Positions 1 to 8,934 are shown, counted from the first letter of the stretch. The stretch is 64,000 bases of DNA from an uncultured Pedobacter sp. (GCF_913776295.1 NZ_CAJYOJ010000053.1:62001-126000), one strand, 5' to 3'. The notes: a model not told the origin generated them from the letters alone. Numbers and translations: made by a program.

Positions 1-1
1 C

Positions 2-235
2 GAATCAGCTTCACAGATCGAAGATGCTATTGTTAAAAACAGAAAAGTAGCTGATGCTTCTGGTGTTGCAGGCGACTTCGTTGTCCTGGTAAAACCAACA
101 TCGGGTTCTACCTTTCAGAACTTTGTTGATATTATGGATGAGTTGGAAATCCTCAAGGTAAAAGTTCGTCAGATCGATGATGATAATATCATGCCTATTG
201 AGAAACAGTTCATGAAAGAGCAAGGAATTTTATAA
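2..235 (+). CDS. exbD: ExbD/TolR-type biopolymer transport protein, C-terminal part (partial)
   Basis: The window opens inside this gene. The visible 77 residues contain a stretch like FVVLVKPTSGSTFQNFVDIM followed by a short strand reading LKVKVRQID, typical of the periplasmic C-terminal half of ExbD/TolR proteins. The family anchors by one N-terminal helix and, with ExbB, uses the proton gradient to power TonB. The identity rests on this tail and on the tonB gene that follows 18 bp downstream on the same strand. The N-terminal membrane helix with its key Asp lies outside the window, so the call stays moderate. Confidence 0.7.
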   Translation, partial: ESASQIEDAIVKNRKVADASGVAGDFVVLVKPTSGSTFQNFVDIMDELEILKVKVRQIDDDNIMPIEKQFMKEQGIL

Positions 236-253
236 TCAAATAAAACCAATTTT

Positions 254-1072
254 ATGTCGAAGTTAGATATATTCAGAAAAGAATGGCTTGAAGTGGTTTT
301 TGAAGATAAAAACAAAAGCTATGGTGCGTACCAATTGCGTAAAACCAATGGTGCTAACACTACAAGAGCCTTAATTATTGGATCTATTATCTTCCTTATT
401 TTATTTTTCTCTCCAAAGATCTATAGCCTGATTAAGGGCTCCATGGATCAGCCGGAAGAACAGGTAAAAGCACAGGAAGTGATTTTAGCTCCACCACCAC
501 CGGTAAACCCGGAAACACCTCCACCGCCACCGGTAGAGCCACCGCCACCAAAGGTTGACCAGGTGAAAATGCCACCTCCAATTGTAAAACCTGATATTGA
601 GGTTCGTGATGAACCACCTACAGTTGAAAAGTTGAAGGAAGCTGATCCAGGTCAGAGAGATATCAAAGGCGATCCGACTGCCGATATCGTGATCAACGAG
701 CCGGTAGGTGAAGGACCAAAAAGAGAAGCTGCTGTTGCGGTTGATGACAATAAAGTTTATGACTTTGTGAGTATCGAGAAACAGCCAGAATTTCCGGGAG
801 GTATCTCTAAATTTTATGCCTACCTGGGTAGAGCAATAAAATACCCTCCAATGGCGCAAGAAAACAACGTTCAGGGTAAAGTATTTTTATCTTTCGTTGT
901 GGAAAAAGATGGTAAACTAACTGATATCACAGTTACCCGTGGTTTGGGTAGCGGAACTGATGAGGAGGCCATCCGCGTATTGAAAGCGAGTCCGCGCTGG
1001 AACCCAGGTATCCAGAATGGTAAGCCGGTAAGGGTAAAATATAACATCAACGTTAACTTTACATTGAACTAA
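254..1072 (+). CDS. tonB: Energy transducer TonB
   Basis: A 272-residue TonB protein that couples the inner-membrane proton gradient to outer-membrane receptors. Residues 1-38 are cytoplasmic, with the KSYGAYQLRK motif common in Bacteroidota TonB. One membrane helix lies near residues 39-60. A Pro-rich spacer rich in PPPP and Pro-Val follows at about 75-125, spanning the periplasm. The C-terminal TonB domain (about 185-272) includes QPEFPGG, YPPMAQ, GKVFLSFVVEKDG and the terminal VKYNINVNF strand. It sits between the exbD end and a small membrane gene, as in many Bacteroidota exbBD-tonB clusters. Length and motifs fit; the ATG at 254 is unambiguous. Confidence 0.93.
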   Translation: MSKLDIFRKEWLEVVFEDKNKSYGAYQLRKTNGANTTRALIIGSIIFLILFFSPKIYSLIKGSMDQPEEQVKAQEVILAPPPPVNPETPPPPPVEPPPPKVDQVKMPPPIVKPDIEVRDEPPTVEKLKEADPGQRDIKGDPTADIVINEPVGEGPKREAAVAVDDNKVYDFVSIEKQPEFPGGISKFYAYLGRAIKYPPMAQENNVQGKVFLSFVVEKDGKLTDITVTRGLGSGTDEEAIRVLKASPRWNPGIQNGKPVRVKYNINVNFTLN

Positions 1073-1078
1073 TCGTAA

Positions 1079-1306
1079 ATGTTAAATTTCGATATCTTTA
1101 AGCAAAAATCGCCTAAACAGCGGTTTTTGCTCATTTTAGGGCTAATCATGTTCATCTTTTATGTGATACTGGGTGTCGCATTTATATTTTATAAACCTAT
1201 TGCACTTCGGTTAAGTGCTATTCCGGAATGGGGGCGTATTACAATTGGTATCTTCCTCATTATTTATGCTTTTGTACGACTTTTAAGCCTAGGTAGGCGC
1301 GATTAA
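1079..1306 (+). CDS. Small two-helix membrane protein
   Basis: A 75-residue protein starting 6 bp after the tonB stop. It has a basic N-terminus (KQKSPKQR), a hydrophobic helix at about 16-41, a short loop with IPEWGR, and a second helix at about 50-66 ending in RLLSLGRRD. I recognise no family. Tight spacing on both sides (6 bp to tonB, 7 bp to the lipoprotein gene) indicates cotranscription with the energy-transduction genes, so it may be an accessory of that complex; that is inference only. Confidence 0.75.
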   Translation: MLNFDIFKQKSPKQRFLLILGLIMFIFYVILGVAFIFYKPIALRLSAIPEWGRITIGIFLIIYAFVRLLSLGRRD

Positions 1307-1313
1307 TCATTTA

Positions 1314-2219
1314 ATGAAAAAAATCCTTTTAATATTTTGTGTACTGGCTTTATTCCTATCCTGCAAACGCAGGAATAAAGCAGTTGTGGTTAAAGAAACC
1401 AGAACAAGTGGCACATTAAAAATATTGGTTGATGAAAGTGTTGGGCCGATTGTTCAAAATCAGATCGATATCTTCAGTTTAGATTATCCGGATGCCAAAT
1501 TTCAGGCTACAGTTAAACCGGAAGAAAAATTATTGCCTGCATTCCTGAATGATAGCGTAAGGGTAATTGTTTTACCCAGATTATTAACCAAAGCAGAAGA
1601 AAAATATTACAATCAACGTCATATTAAAATCAATACTTCACGTTTTGCCATTGATGGAATCGCTTTAATAACCAATAAAGGCAATATTGACAGTACAATT
1701 ACCGTTAAAGAAGTAATTGACATCTTACAGGAGAAGAAATCGGACAAAAAATTGGTTTTTGATAACGCTTATTCAAGTACCTTTCAGTATTTTAAAGAGT
1801 TGGCTCATATCAGCCAATTTCCCGCTACAGGTGTTTACTCAAAAAATTCTAGCAAAGAAGTAATTAAATTTATTGCAGAAGATAAAAATTTTATTGGTAT
1901 TTTGGGCGTGAATTGGATCACGGACAAAGACGCAGAAATGAGCAAATACCTTTCTCAGGTAAAGATGTTGGGGGTGAAGAATGTGAAAGGTAAGGTAGGA
2001 GACGATCAGTTCTATAAACCAACTCAGGATAACCTGATTAATGGTGTCTATCCTTTCCTAAGAAATATAAATATTATTGATTGCGAGGGAAGAGATGGTT
2101 TAGGCACAGGATTTGCAACATGGTTAAGAAGTCAGCGGGGGCAATTGATCGTACTTAAATCTGGACTTGGTCCACATAAATTGATGCCGAGACAAATTAA
2201 CCTGACCAAAGGAAATTAA
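1314..2219 (+). CDS. PstS-like substrate-binding lipoprotein
   Basis: A 301-residue protein with a lipoprotein signal (MKKILLIFCVLALFLSC; lipobox Cys17), so it is probably membrane-anchored outside the cytoplasm. The body resembles the phosphate-binding PstS family: a strand reading LKILVDESVGPIV near the start of the mature part, a central FAIDGIALITNKGN and a helix VKEVIDILQ. No pst transporter genes are near. In Bacteroidota such PstS-like proteins often sit next to tonB and a TPR gene rather than with pstCAB, as here, so a role in phosphate uptake is not assured. It ends with a basic tail. Confidence 0.7.
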   Translation: MKKILLIFCVLALFLSCKRRNKAVVVKETRTSGTLKILVDESVGPIVQNQIDIFSLDYPDAKFQATVKPEEKLLPAFLNDSVRVIVLPRLLTKAEEKYYNQRHIKINTSRFAIDGIALITNKGNIDSTITVKEVIDILQEKKSDKKLVFDNAYSSTFQYFKELAHISQFPATGVYSKNSSKEVIKFIAEDKNFIGILGVNWITDKDAEMSKYLSQVKMLGVKNVKGKVGDDQFYKPTQDNLINGVYPFLRNINIIDCEGRDGLGTGFATWLRSQRGQLIVLKSGLGPHKLMPRQINLTKGN

Positions 2220-2298
2220 ATTAAAAATTATAAATTGAACCACGAAGTAAATCTAAAGAGACACTTCATTTTTATTAAATAAAAAAACAGGATATCCG

Positions 2299-4020
2299 AT
2301 GAAAATTTTAAAGAAAGCAATAACCTTAAATGTAGGTTTGGTGTTGATGGGTTCTGCAGTTTTTGCTCAAGATTTAAATGACGCGAAAAAAGCCATCGAC
2401 GCGGAGCAGTATCAAAAAGCATCATCAATGCTTAAATCATTGGTGAACTCAAAGGCTTCAGAAGGTGATAATTATTACAATCTTGGTTTGGTTTACTTAA
2501 AAACCGGTTATATCGACTCTGCCAGAGCTGTATTTACTAAAGGGCTTACAGCTGATCCTAAAAATAACTTGAACTTAATTGGCCTTGGCGAAGCGGATAT
2601 ATTATCCAATGATCCAACCTCTGCAAAGACTAATTTTGATAAAGCTGTAGCATTAGCTCCTAAAGATTACAAAACTTATTTGTATATCGGTAAAGCTTAT
2701 TTAGCACAGGATAAACCAAGTGATGATGTGTCAAAACCTGACTTTACCAATGCTTTAGCCAATATTACCAAAGCTGATGAGCTGGATTCGAAAGATAAAG
2801 ATGCCGAGGTATTCCTGGCGCAGGGTGATGCGTATGCTTTGCAAAAGAAAAACTCTGAAGCATTGGGGCCATACATGCGTGTAAATGATGTTGATCCGAA
2901 CAACAGAAGAGCTAAAACGCAGATCGGTAAAATGTTTAAAGAATCGAGGGCTTTTCCGGAAGGAGAGAAAGAATTACAAGATGTAATTGCAGCTGATCCA
3001 AATTATGGTCCTGCCTACCGTGAGTTAGGTGAATTATACTTACAGTGGAGTAGCTTTGGTGTTGATAAAGAAAAAGCAGCAAAAGCAATTGAGAATTACA
3101 AAAAATACATGGATTTAACCGATAAATCTTTAGAATCTCAGTTACGTTATGCGCAGTTCTTGTTTTATGCGAAAGATTATAAAGCCTTAGAGCAAGTTGC
3201 TTCTTCTTTACAGGTTCCCGCAAATGACCCTAAAGGTAATGTTGTTGCCAGGATGAAAGGTTGGGCAGCTTATGAGAATGGTAACTACCCTCAGGCATTA
3301 ACCAGCTTGACAGAGTTTTTTGCTAAAGAGAAAGATAAATCTAAAATTTTAGGTAACGATTACCTTTATTTAGGTAAAGCGCAGTTAAAAGCTGGCCAGG
3401 ATAGTTTAGGTGTAATTAATATTATTGAAGCAGCTAAAATCGATTCAACAAACGCTGATGCCTTAGCTGAGGCTGGTTTAGCCTTGTACAAAGCGAAGAA
3501 ATATGGCAAAGCGGCAGAAATTTACACTTTGGCGACTAAATATAATCCAAACGGTAAAGGTTCGTTAACCAATTACTATTATATCGGTCAAACCAGGTTT
3601 TTGGAGGGATATTTTGCCCAAAGAGAGAAAAAACCTTTGAATACTGCGGCTTTAGTTGAGGCAGACTCAGCATTGAGCCACCTTAATAAGGTTTCTCCTG
3701 ATTTTGCATTAGGTTATTTTACAAGAGCAAGGATTGCCAATCTTTTAGAAGATAAAGCGAACCCAAAATATGCTTCAATTCCATATTTCGAAAAATATAT
3801 TAGCTTGGTTAAACCAGAAGAACAAGCAGCTAATAAAACAAACCTGGTTGAAGCTTATGACTATCTCGGAGCATATTATGCCGATAAGGATAAAGCGAAA
3901 GCTATCGACTTTTTAAACAAAAGTATAGCGCTGGATCCACAGGGCCCTTTTGCATCAGCAAAGCTTAAAGAATTGCAATCACCTGCTGCGGCTTCAAAAG
4001 CTAAAGGTAAAGGCAAATAA
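2299..4020 (+). CDS. Secreted tetratricopeptide-repeat protein
   Basis: A 573-residue protein with a signal peptide (about 1-24, ending VFAQ) followed by many TPR units. Examples are YYNLGLVYLKTGYIDSARAV, LIGLGEADILSNDPTSA, YLYIGKAYLAQ, AYRELGELYLQWS and YDYLGAYYADKDKAKAIDFL. TPR arrays are protein-interaction scaffolds, so a periplasmic or envelope scaffold is likely. The tail is Ala/Lys-rich (ASKAKGKGK). It lies 79 bp after the PstS-like gene and is followed directly by a strong intrinsic terminator, so it is the last gene of the tonB-side transcription unit. Confidence 0.85.
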   Translation: MKILKKAITLNVGLVLMGSAVFAQDLNDAKKAIDAEQYQKASSMLKSLVNSKASEGDNYYNLGLVYLKTGYIDSARAVFTKGLTADPKNNLNLIGLGEADILSNDPTSAKTNFDKAVALAPKDYKTYLYIGKAYLAQDKPSDDVSKPDFTNALANITKADELDSKDKDAEVFLAQGDAYALQKKNSEALGPYMRVNDVDPNNRRAKTQIGKMFKESRAFPEGEKELQDVIAADPNYGPAYRELGELYLQWSSFGVDKEKAAKAIENYKKYMDLTDKSLESQLRYAQFLFYAKDYKALEQVASSLQVPANDPKGNVVARMKGWAAYENGNYPQALTSLTEFFAKEKDKSKILGNDYLYLGKAQLKAGQDSLGVINIIEAAKIDSTNADALAEAGLALYKAKKYGKAAEIYTLATKYNPNGKGSLTNYYYIGQTRFLEGYFAQREKKPLNTAALVEADSALSHLNKVSPDFALGYFTRARIANLLEDKANPKYASIPYFEKYISLVKPEEQAANKTNLVEAYDYLGAYYADKDKAKAIDFLNKSIALDPQGPFASAKLKELQSPAAASKAKGKGK

Positions 4021-4042
4021 TTTAAAAGTTAAATAATTTAGA

Positions 4043-4077
4043 AAAGGCAGAGTTTGGTTACTCTGCCTTTTTCTTTT
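4043..4077 (+). terminator. Intrinsic terminator after the TPR gene
   Basis: Perfect 10-bp stem AAAGGCAGAG / CTCTGCCTTT with an 8-nt loop (4053-4060), followed by a T-rich run. It lies 23 bp after the TPR stop. The loop itself contains TTTG, which doubles as a candidate -33 box for the nuo promoter. Confidence 0.9.
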
Positions 4078-4084
4078 ACTTTTG
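4053..4084 (+). promoter_or_regulatory. Bacteroidota-type promoter of the nuo operon
   Basis: TTTG at 4053-4056 and TACTTTTG (consensus TAnnTTTG) at 4077-4084 are separated by 20 bp, which matches the Bacteroidota sigma-70 consensus. The nuoA start lies 20 bp downstream, giving a leader of only about a dozen bases. The -33 box lies in the loop of the preceding terminator. Confidence 0.75.
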
Positions 4085-4103
4085 CATCACAAAAATTAAA
4101 ATT

Positions 4104-4475
4104 ATGCAAGCGCAAAGTTCGGCTATAGATTTTTTACCAATTATATTTCAGGTAATTGTTGCTTTAGGTTTTGTGGTAACTACCTTGGTTGCTACCCACT
4201 TTTTAGGACCAAAACGCAAGACCAGCGATAAGCTGGAGACTTTTGAAGCCGGAGTAAAATCAATAGGTAATGCACGCCAGCCCTTCTCTATCAAATATTT
4301 CGTAGTAGCCATACTCTTTGTGTTATTTGATGTAGAGGTGATCTTTATGTATCCCTGGGCAGTTAATTTCCGTGCATTACAAATGAATGGAATGATTGAA
4401 ATGTTCATTTTCATGGGTACTTTATTACTCGGTTTCATTTACGTTATCAAGAAGAAAGTTTTAGACTGGAACTAG
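4104..4475 (+). CDS. nuoA: NADH-quinone oxidoreductase subunit A
   Basis: A 123-residue membrane subunit of respiratory complex I with three predicted helices. It carries the family signatures TFEAGVKSIGNARQPF in the first loop and FVLFDVEVIFMYPWA in the second helix. NuoA helps form the quinone-site loop region of the membrane arm. It opens the nuo operon but is separated from nuoB by 242 bp holding degenerate repeats and a hairpin, which is unusual for a pair that is normally adjacent. Confidence 0.97.
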   Translation: MQAQSSAIDFLPIIFQVIVALGFVVTTLVATHFLGPKRKTSDKLETFEAGVKSIGNARQPFSIKYFVVAILFVLFDVEVIFMYPWAVNFRALQMNGMIEMFIFMGTLLLGFIYVIKKKVLDWN

Positions 4476-4600
4476 TCAGTTCGCAGTTATCAATTTGCCG
4501 TTATCAGTTTGCAATTGGCGGTTGTTTATCTGGTGTTTTCAAATCAGTAACTGTAAACTGACAACTATAAACTGAGACGTGTATGCTTTACACTAACTCA
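4476..4600. repeat. Degenerate CAGTTTGCAGTT-like micro-repeats in the nuoA-nuoB gap
   Basis: The gap begins with a run of related 8-12 bp words (CAGTTCGCAGTTATCA, CCGTTATCAGTTTGCAAT, AGTAACTGTAAACTGACAAC, TATAAACTGA). Similar words occur in the nuoE-nuoF gap and near 21351, 22557 and 39230. No open reading frame of interest is present. Confidence 0.6.
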
Positions 4601-4667
4601 TGGCGGTTTTTTTATTTAGAAAGGTTCTAAATCAAGTAAAGCTCGCTTTTTTGCCTTTAAAATATTG

Positions 4668-4675
4668 TAAATTTG
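4668..4675 (+). promoter_or_regulatory. Candidate -7 box upstream of nuoB
   Basis: TAAATTTG matches TAnnTTTG, 43 bp before the nuoB ATG. The nearest upstream TTTG (4650-4653) leaves a 14-bp spacer, shorter than the usual 19-21, so this promoter is tentative. It would allow nuoB-N to be transcribed separately from nuoA. Confidence 0.35.
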
Positions 4676-4676
4676 T

Positions 4677-4707
4677 TGCTCATTCTTTAAAGGGATGAGC
4701 ATTTTTT
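4677..4707 (+). terminator. Terminator-like hairpin between nuoA and nuoB
   Basis: Stem TGCTCAT (4677-4683) / ATGAGCA (4695-4701) with an 11-nt loop, followed at once by TTTTTTG. This is the form of an intrinsic terminator or attenuator, only 16 bp before the nuoB ATG. The stem is short (7 bp), so partial termination is more likely than full. Confidence 0.45.
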
Positions 4708-4717
4708 GTTTACAAAC

Positions 4718-5260
4718 ATGAGTGAAATTAATATAGTTGATGCGCCTCCAGGAACCGAAGGACCTGGCTATTTTGCCACTTCGCTTGACAAGGTGATTGG
4801 TTTGGCACGGTCAAATTCATTATGGCCTTTACCTTTCGCAACTTCTTGTTGTGGGATTGAGTTTATGGCGACCATGGGTTCTCACTATGATTTGGGTCGT
4901 TTTGGTGCAGAGCGTTTAAGCTTTTCTCCCCGCCAGGCAGATGTTTTGATGGTAATGGGTACCATCGCAAAAAAAATGGCCCCGGTATTAAAGCAGGTTT
5001 ATATCCAGATGGCGGAGCCACGTTGGGTAATGGCTGTTGGCGCCTGTGCAAGTAGTGGTGGTATTTTCGATACTTATTCCGTATTGCAAGGCATTGATGA
5101 GGTAATTCCTGTAGATGTTTATGTTCCGGGATGCCCGCCAAGACCAGAAGCTATCTTGGATGGTTTTCAGCGTATTCAGGATTTAGTGAAGAACGAATCA
5201 GGCAGAAGAAGAAATTCCGATTATTATAAAGAACTTTTAGGTCAATACGGCATTAAATAA
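4718..5260 (+). CDS. nuoB: NADH-quinone oxidoreductase subunit B
   Basis: Complex I subunit carrying the N2 [4Fe-4S] cluster next to the quinone site. The cluster ligands are visible in ATSCCGIEF (tandem Cys), VGACASSGG and VPGCPPRPEA. I chose the ATG at 4718 (180 residues) over an in-frame TTG at 4706, because the TTG lies in the T-run of the upstream hairpin. The stop overlaps the nuoC start by one base (TAATG), indicating translational coupling. Confidence 0.97.
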   Translation: MSEINIVDAPPGTEGPGYFATSLDKVIGLARSNSLWPLPFATSCCGIEFMATMGSHYDLGRFGAERLSFSPRQADVLMVMGTIAKKMAPVLKQVYIQMAEPRWVMAVGACASSGGIFDTYSVLQGIDEVIPVDVYVPGCPPRPEAILDGFQRIQDLVKNESGRRRNSDYYKELLGQYGIK

Positions 5261-5760
5261 TGGAAGAAACGACATTAAATAACGGAATACACGTTAAGCT
5301 GACTGAAAAGTTTGGCGAAAAAGTTACTGCTGTTTCTGAACCTTATGGCCTGTTAACTTTTGTAACCTACAAAGATGTTATCGTAAATGTGCTTTCGCAT
5401 CTTAAAGAGGAATTAAAATTTAATTTCCTGACTGATATTACAGCTGTTCATTATCCTGGTAAGGATCATGGTATCGCAGTAGTTTACCACTTGCATAACA
5501 TGGTTGAAAAACTAAGGATCAGGATAAAAGTATTTATTTCAGAGCAGAACCCTACCATCCCAACGGCAACCACTATATGGAAAGGCGCCAATTGGATGGA
5601 GCGTGAAACTTATGATCTGTTTGGGGTTAAATTCGAAGGTCACCCCGATCTACGCCGTATTTTAAACATGGATGATTTAGGTGTTCATCCCATGCTCAAA
5701 CAATATCCATTGGAAGATCCGAACAGGGTAGATAAAAAAGATGAATTTTTTGGAAGGTAA
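5260..5760 (+). CDS. nuoC: NADH-quinone oxidoreductase subunit C
   Basis: A 166-residue peripheral-arm subunit (30-kDa family), separate from NuoD here rather than fused. Family features are FLTDITAVHYPG, the core IRIKVFISEQNPTIPTATTIW and the signature WMERETYDLFGVKFEGHPDLRRI (given in part). It lies between nuoB (1-bp overlap) and nuoD (3-bp gap). Confidence 0.96.
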   Translation: MEETTLNNGIHVKLTEKFGEKVTAVSEPYGLLTFVTYKDVIVNVLSHLKEELKFNFLTDITAVHYPGKDHGIAVVYHLHNMVEKLRIRIKVFISEQNPTIPTATTIWKGANWMERETYDLFGVKFEGHPDLRRILNMDDLGVHPMLKQYPLEDPNRVDKKDEFFGR

Positions 5761-5763
5761 ACT

Positions 5764-6978
5764 ATGAATCATAACCATCCGGTATTTACAGATAACGATC
5801 CGCAAAGTGAACTGGTAACCCTAAACTTAGGGCCCACACACCCAGCAACCCACGGCGTTTTTCAAAATGTTCTGCAGTTAGACGGCGAACGTATTGTAAG
5901 CGGCGTTTCCACTATTGGGTACATACACCGTGCTTTCGAAAAGATTGCCGAGCATCGCCCGTTTTATCAAATTACACCACTCACTGACCGTTTAAACTAT
6001 TGTTCTTCGCCTATCAATAACATGGGCTGGCACATGACGGTGGAGAAGTTGTTAAATATTCAGACACCAAAACGTGTAGATTATCTTCGGGTAATCATTA
6101 TGGAACTTTCGCGTATTGCCGATCATATTATCTGTAATACGATTATTGGTCAGGATACGGGAGCAACCACCACTTTTTTATATCTTTTTCAGTTCCGTGA
6201 GCATATCTACGAAATCTTTGAAGAAGTGTGTGGTGCGCGTTTAACCACTAATATTGGACGTATAGGTGGTTTTGAAAGAGATTTCAATGATATCGCCTTT
6301 GCCAAAATCGATAAATTTTTAAAAGAATTTCCCAAAGCATTAAAGGAGTTCGAAAACCTGTTAACTCGTAACCGTATTTTTATTGACAGAACGGCTGGTG
6401 TTGCAGAAGTAAGTAAAGAAACTGCTTTAGAATACAGCTGGACTGGCCCTTTATTGCGTGCAACTGGAGTAGATTATGATGTGCGTGTAAGCGATCCGTA
6501 TTCTTCCTATCAGGATTTTGATTTTGATATACCTGTTGGTACAAGTGGTGATATTTACGACCGTTATTTAGTGCGTAACGAAGAGATGTGGCAAAGTGTC
6601 CGCATTATCGAACAAGCTGTTGTAAAGTTAAAAACAGAGCCAAAAGGTATTTTCCATGCCAATGTTCCTGAATTTTACCTTCCTCCAAAACAGGAAGTTT
6701 ACAACAATATGGAGGCATTAATCTATCACTTTAAAATTGTGATGGGTGAGATTGATGCGCCAAAAGCAGAAGTTTATCACGCTGTAGAAGGTGGGAATGG
6801 TGAATTGGGATTTTATCTGATTAACGATGGAGGCCGTACACCATACCGTTTACACTTCCGCAGACCAAGTTTTATAAACTACCAGATGTTTGCACCGATG
6901 AGCGAAGGCATGTTATTGTCTGACGCTATTATCAACATGAGTAGTATGAATATTATTGCAGGAGAATTAGATGCTTAA
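5764..6978 (+). CDS. nuoD: NADH-quinone oxidoreductase subunit D
   Basis: A 404-residue 49-kDa-type subunit that forms the quinone cavity together with NuoB. Signatures include LGPTHPATHGVF near the N-terminus, GYIHRAFEKIAEHRPF, NNMGWHMTVEKLL, the GRIGGFERDF motif and the C-terminal RPSFINYQMF and GELDA. The 3' end overlaps nuoE by 8 bp in another frame. Confidence 0.97.
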   Translation: MNHNHPVFTDNDPQSELVTLNLGPTHPATHGVFQNVLQLDGERIVSGVSTIGYIHRAFEKIAEHRPFYQITPLTDRLNYCSSPINNMGWHMTVEKLLNIQTPKRVDYLRVIIMELSRIADHIICNTIIGQDTGATTTFLYLFQFREHIYEIFEEVCGARLTTNIGRIGGFERDFNDIAFAKIDKFLKEFPKALKEFENLLTRNRIFIDRTAGVAEVSKETALEYSWTGPLLRATGVDYDVRVSDPYSSYQDFDFDIPVGTSGDIYDRYLVRNEEMWQSVRIIEQAVVKLKTEPKGIFHANVPEFYLPPKQEVYNNMEALIYHFKIVMGEIDAPKAEVYHAVEGGNGELGFYLINDGGRTPYRLHFRRPSFINYQMFAPMSEGMLLSDAIINMSSMNIIAGELDA

Positions 6979-7486
6979 AGTAGAAGAACAAACACCTGTA
7001 GTGTTTTCATCAGAATTGCTGGCCAAATTTGATGAAGTAAAAAGCCGTTATCCGGAAGGAAAACAAAAATCAGCTTTATTGCCATTGTTACATTTGGTAC
7101 AGGCTGAATTTCTGTGGGTACCTACTTCAGCCATGGATCAGGTTGCTGAATATTTGAACATTCAGCCGATTGAAGTTTACGAGGTAGCTACATTTTATAC
7201 CATGTACTTTTTAAAACCACAGGGTAAATATGCCTTAGAGGTTTGCCGTACCGGCCCTTGTTGCCTGGTGGGAGCGGAAAAAATATTAAGTCACCTGGAA
7301 AACAAATTAGGGGTGAAAGAAGGTGAAGTTACCGCCGATGGTTTATTCAGCTTTAGAGGAGTTGAATGTTTGGCCGCCTGTGGTTATGGACCGGTATTGC
7401 AGATTAGCCCGGAATATACTTTCTATGAAAACTTAACTACTGAAAGTGTAGATAAATTGATTGAAGATTTGAAAAATAAGTCCTAA
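6971..7486 (+). CDS. nuoE: NADH-quinone oxidoreductase subunit E
   Basis: A 171-residue 24-kDa-type subunit with the N1a [2Fe-2S] cluster. Thioredoxin-like ligands are seen in CRTGPCC and ECLAACGYGP. The N-terminal helical part has ALLPLLHLVQAEFLW and EVATFYTMY, typical of the family. Together with NuoF and NuoG it forms the NADH dehydrogenase module. Confidence 0.96.
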   Translation: MLKVEEQTPVVFSSELLAKFDEVKSRYPEGKQKSALLPLLHLVQAEFLWVPTSAMDQVAEYLNIQPIEVYEVATFYTMYFLKPQGKYALEVCRTGPCCLVGAEKILSHLENKLGVKEGEVTADGLFSFRGVECLAACGYGPVLQISPEYTFYENLTTESVDKLIEDLKNKS

Positions 7487-7561
7487 GTCGAAAGTCTTAA
7501 GTCATGAGTCGATTTGATTCAGGACTATAGACTACGGACTACAGACTATAGACTAATAAAA
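7487..7561. repeat. GACTATAGACTAC-type micro-repeats in the nuoE-nuoF gap
   Basis: The 75-bp gap is almost wholly made of variants of a 9-10 bp word (AAGTCGAAAGTC, TTAAGTCATGAGTC, AGGACTATAGACTACGGACT, ACAGACTATAGACTA). A TTG-started extension of nuoF through this stretch would encode low-complexity residues and was not used as the start. Confidence 0.65.
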
Positions 7562-8929
7562 ATGTCTCGAAAACTGTTACTTGAGCATATAAACGTACCA
7601 GGCATTAACACACTTGAGGTCTATCGCCAGAAAGGCGGGTACCGTGCCGTGGAAAAAGCCCTGAAAACCTTAACACCAGAAGAGATTGTAGAAGAGGTTA
7701 AAAAGTCAGGTCTACGCGGTCGCGGTGGTGCGGGTTTCCCTACAGGGATGAAATGGAGCTTTTTGGCTAAACCAGAAGGTGTTGCGCGTTATTTGGTATG
7801 CAATGCTGACGAATCTGAGCCAGGAACTTTTAAAGACCGTTATTTGATGACTTATATTCCTCATGCATTAATTGAGGGGATGATTGTATCAAGTTTCGCA
7901 TTGGGAGCCAATACATCTTACATCTATGTACGTGGCGAGATGATGCCTCAGATCCGTATTTTAGAAAAAGCAATTGCCGAAGCTAAAGCTGCCGGATGGT
8001 TGGGTAAAAACATTTTAGGAACCGGTTATGATTTAGAATTATACGTTCAGCCGGGTGGTGGTGCTTACATTTGCGGTGAAGAAACTGCTTTGTTAGAATC
8101 ATTGGAAGGCAAAAGAGGTAACCCGCGCATTAAACCACCATTTCCGGCTATCGCAGGTTTATATGGTTGCCCTACTGTGGTCAATAATGTTGAATCTATT
8201 GCTGCAGTAGTGCCGATTATCAATGATGGTGGCGATGAATATGCCAAAATTGGTATCGGTAGAAGTACAGGTACAAAATTAATATCAGCATCCGGTAATT
8301 TGGTAAAACCAGGTGTTTATGAAATAGAATTAGGTTTACCCGTAGAAGAATTTATTTATTCGGATGAATATTGTGGTGGTATCGCCAATGGCAAACGCCT
8401 TAAAGCAACAGTTGCAGGTGGTTCTTCCGTACCTGTTTTGCCTGCTAACCTCACGTTAAAATTAGCTAACGGTGAACCTCGTTTAATGAGTTACGAATCA
8501 TTATCAGAAGGTGGATTTGCAACAGGGACTATGCTAGGTTCGGGTGGTTTTATCGCTTTTGATGAAGATCAGTGTATTGTTCGGAATACCTGGAACTTCT
8601 CCCGTTTTTATCATCACGAAAGTTGTGGACAGTGTTCTCCTTGTCGTGAAGGTACAGGATGGATGGAAAAAGTATTGCACAAAATCGAACATGGCCATGG
8701 AACTATGGAAGATGTGGATTTATTGTGGGATATCCAACGCAAAATTGAGGGAAATACCATTTGTCCGTTGGGCGATGCGGCAGCCTGGCCGGTTGCCAGT
8801 GCAATCCGTCATTTCAGGGATGAATTTGAATGGCACATTAAAGAACCGGTAAAAAGTCAGAGCCAAAATTATGGTATTGCCGATTATGCAACACCGATTG
8901 AAAAAGCTCCGGTAGCGGAAGAGAAATAA
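7562..8929 (+). CDS. nuoF: NADH-quinone oxidoreductase subunit F
   Basis: A 455-residue 51-kDa-type subunit, the site of NADH oxidation, with FMN and the N3 [4Fe-4S] cluster. Visible motifs are [16 protein letters not shown] (nucleotide/FMN loop), [34 protein letters not shown] (in part), [15 protein letters not shown] and [12 protein letters not shown], the last two supplying cluster Cys. ATG at 7562 was chosen over the TTG at 7514 because the extra residues derive from micro-repeats. Confidence 0.97.
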   Translation: MSRKLLLEHINVPGINTLEVYRQKGGYRAVEKALKTLTPEEIVEEVKKSGLRGRGGAGFPTGMKWSFLAKPEGVARYLVCNADESEPGTFKDRYLMTYIPHALIEGMIVSSFALGANTSYIYVRGEMMPQIRILEKAIAEAKAAGWLGKNILGTGYDLELYVQPGGGAYICGEETALLESLEGKRGNPRIKPPFPAIAGLYGCPTVVNNVESIAAVVPIINDGGDEYAKIGIGRSTGTKLISASGNLVKPGVYEIELGLPVEEFIYSDEYCGGIANGKRLKATVAGGSSVPVLPANLTLKLANGEPRLMSYESLSEGGFATGTMLGSGGFIAFDEDQCIVRNTWNFSRFYHHESCGQCSPCREGTGWMEKVLHKIEHGHGTMEDVDLLWDIQRKIEGNTICPLGDAAAWPVASAIRHFRDEFEWHIKEPVKSQSQNYGIADYATPIEKAPVAEEK

Positions 8930-8934
8930 GATCT

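Noticed and set aside
485..859. Antisense open frame over tonB
   Set aside because: It is a shadow of the Pro-rich tonB region; the Trp/Arg-rich translation is an artefact of CCA/CCG codons read in reverse.
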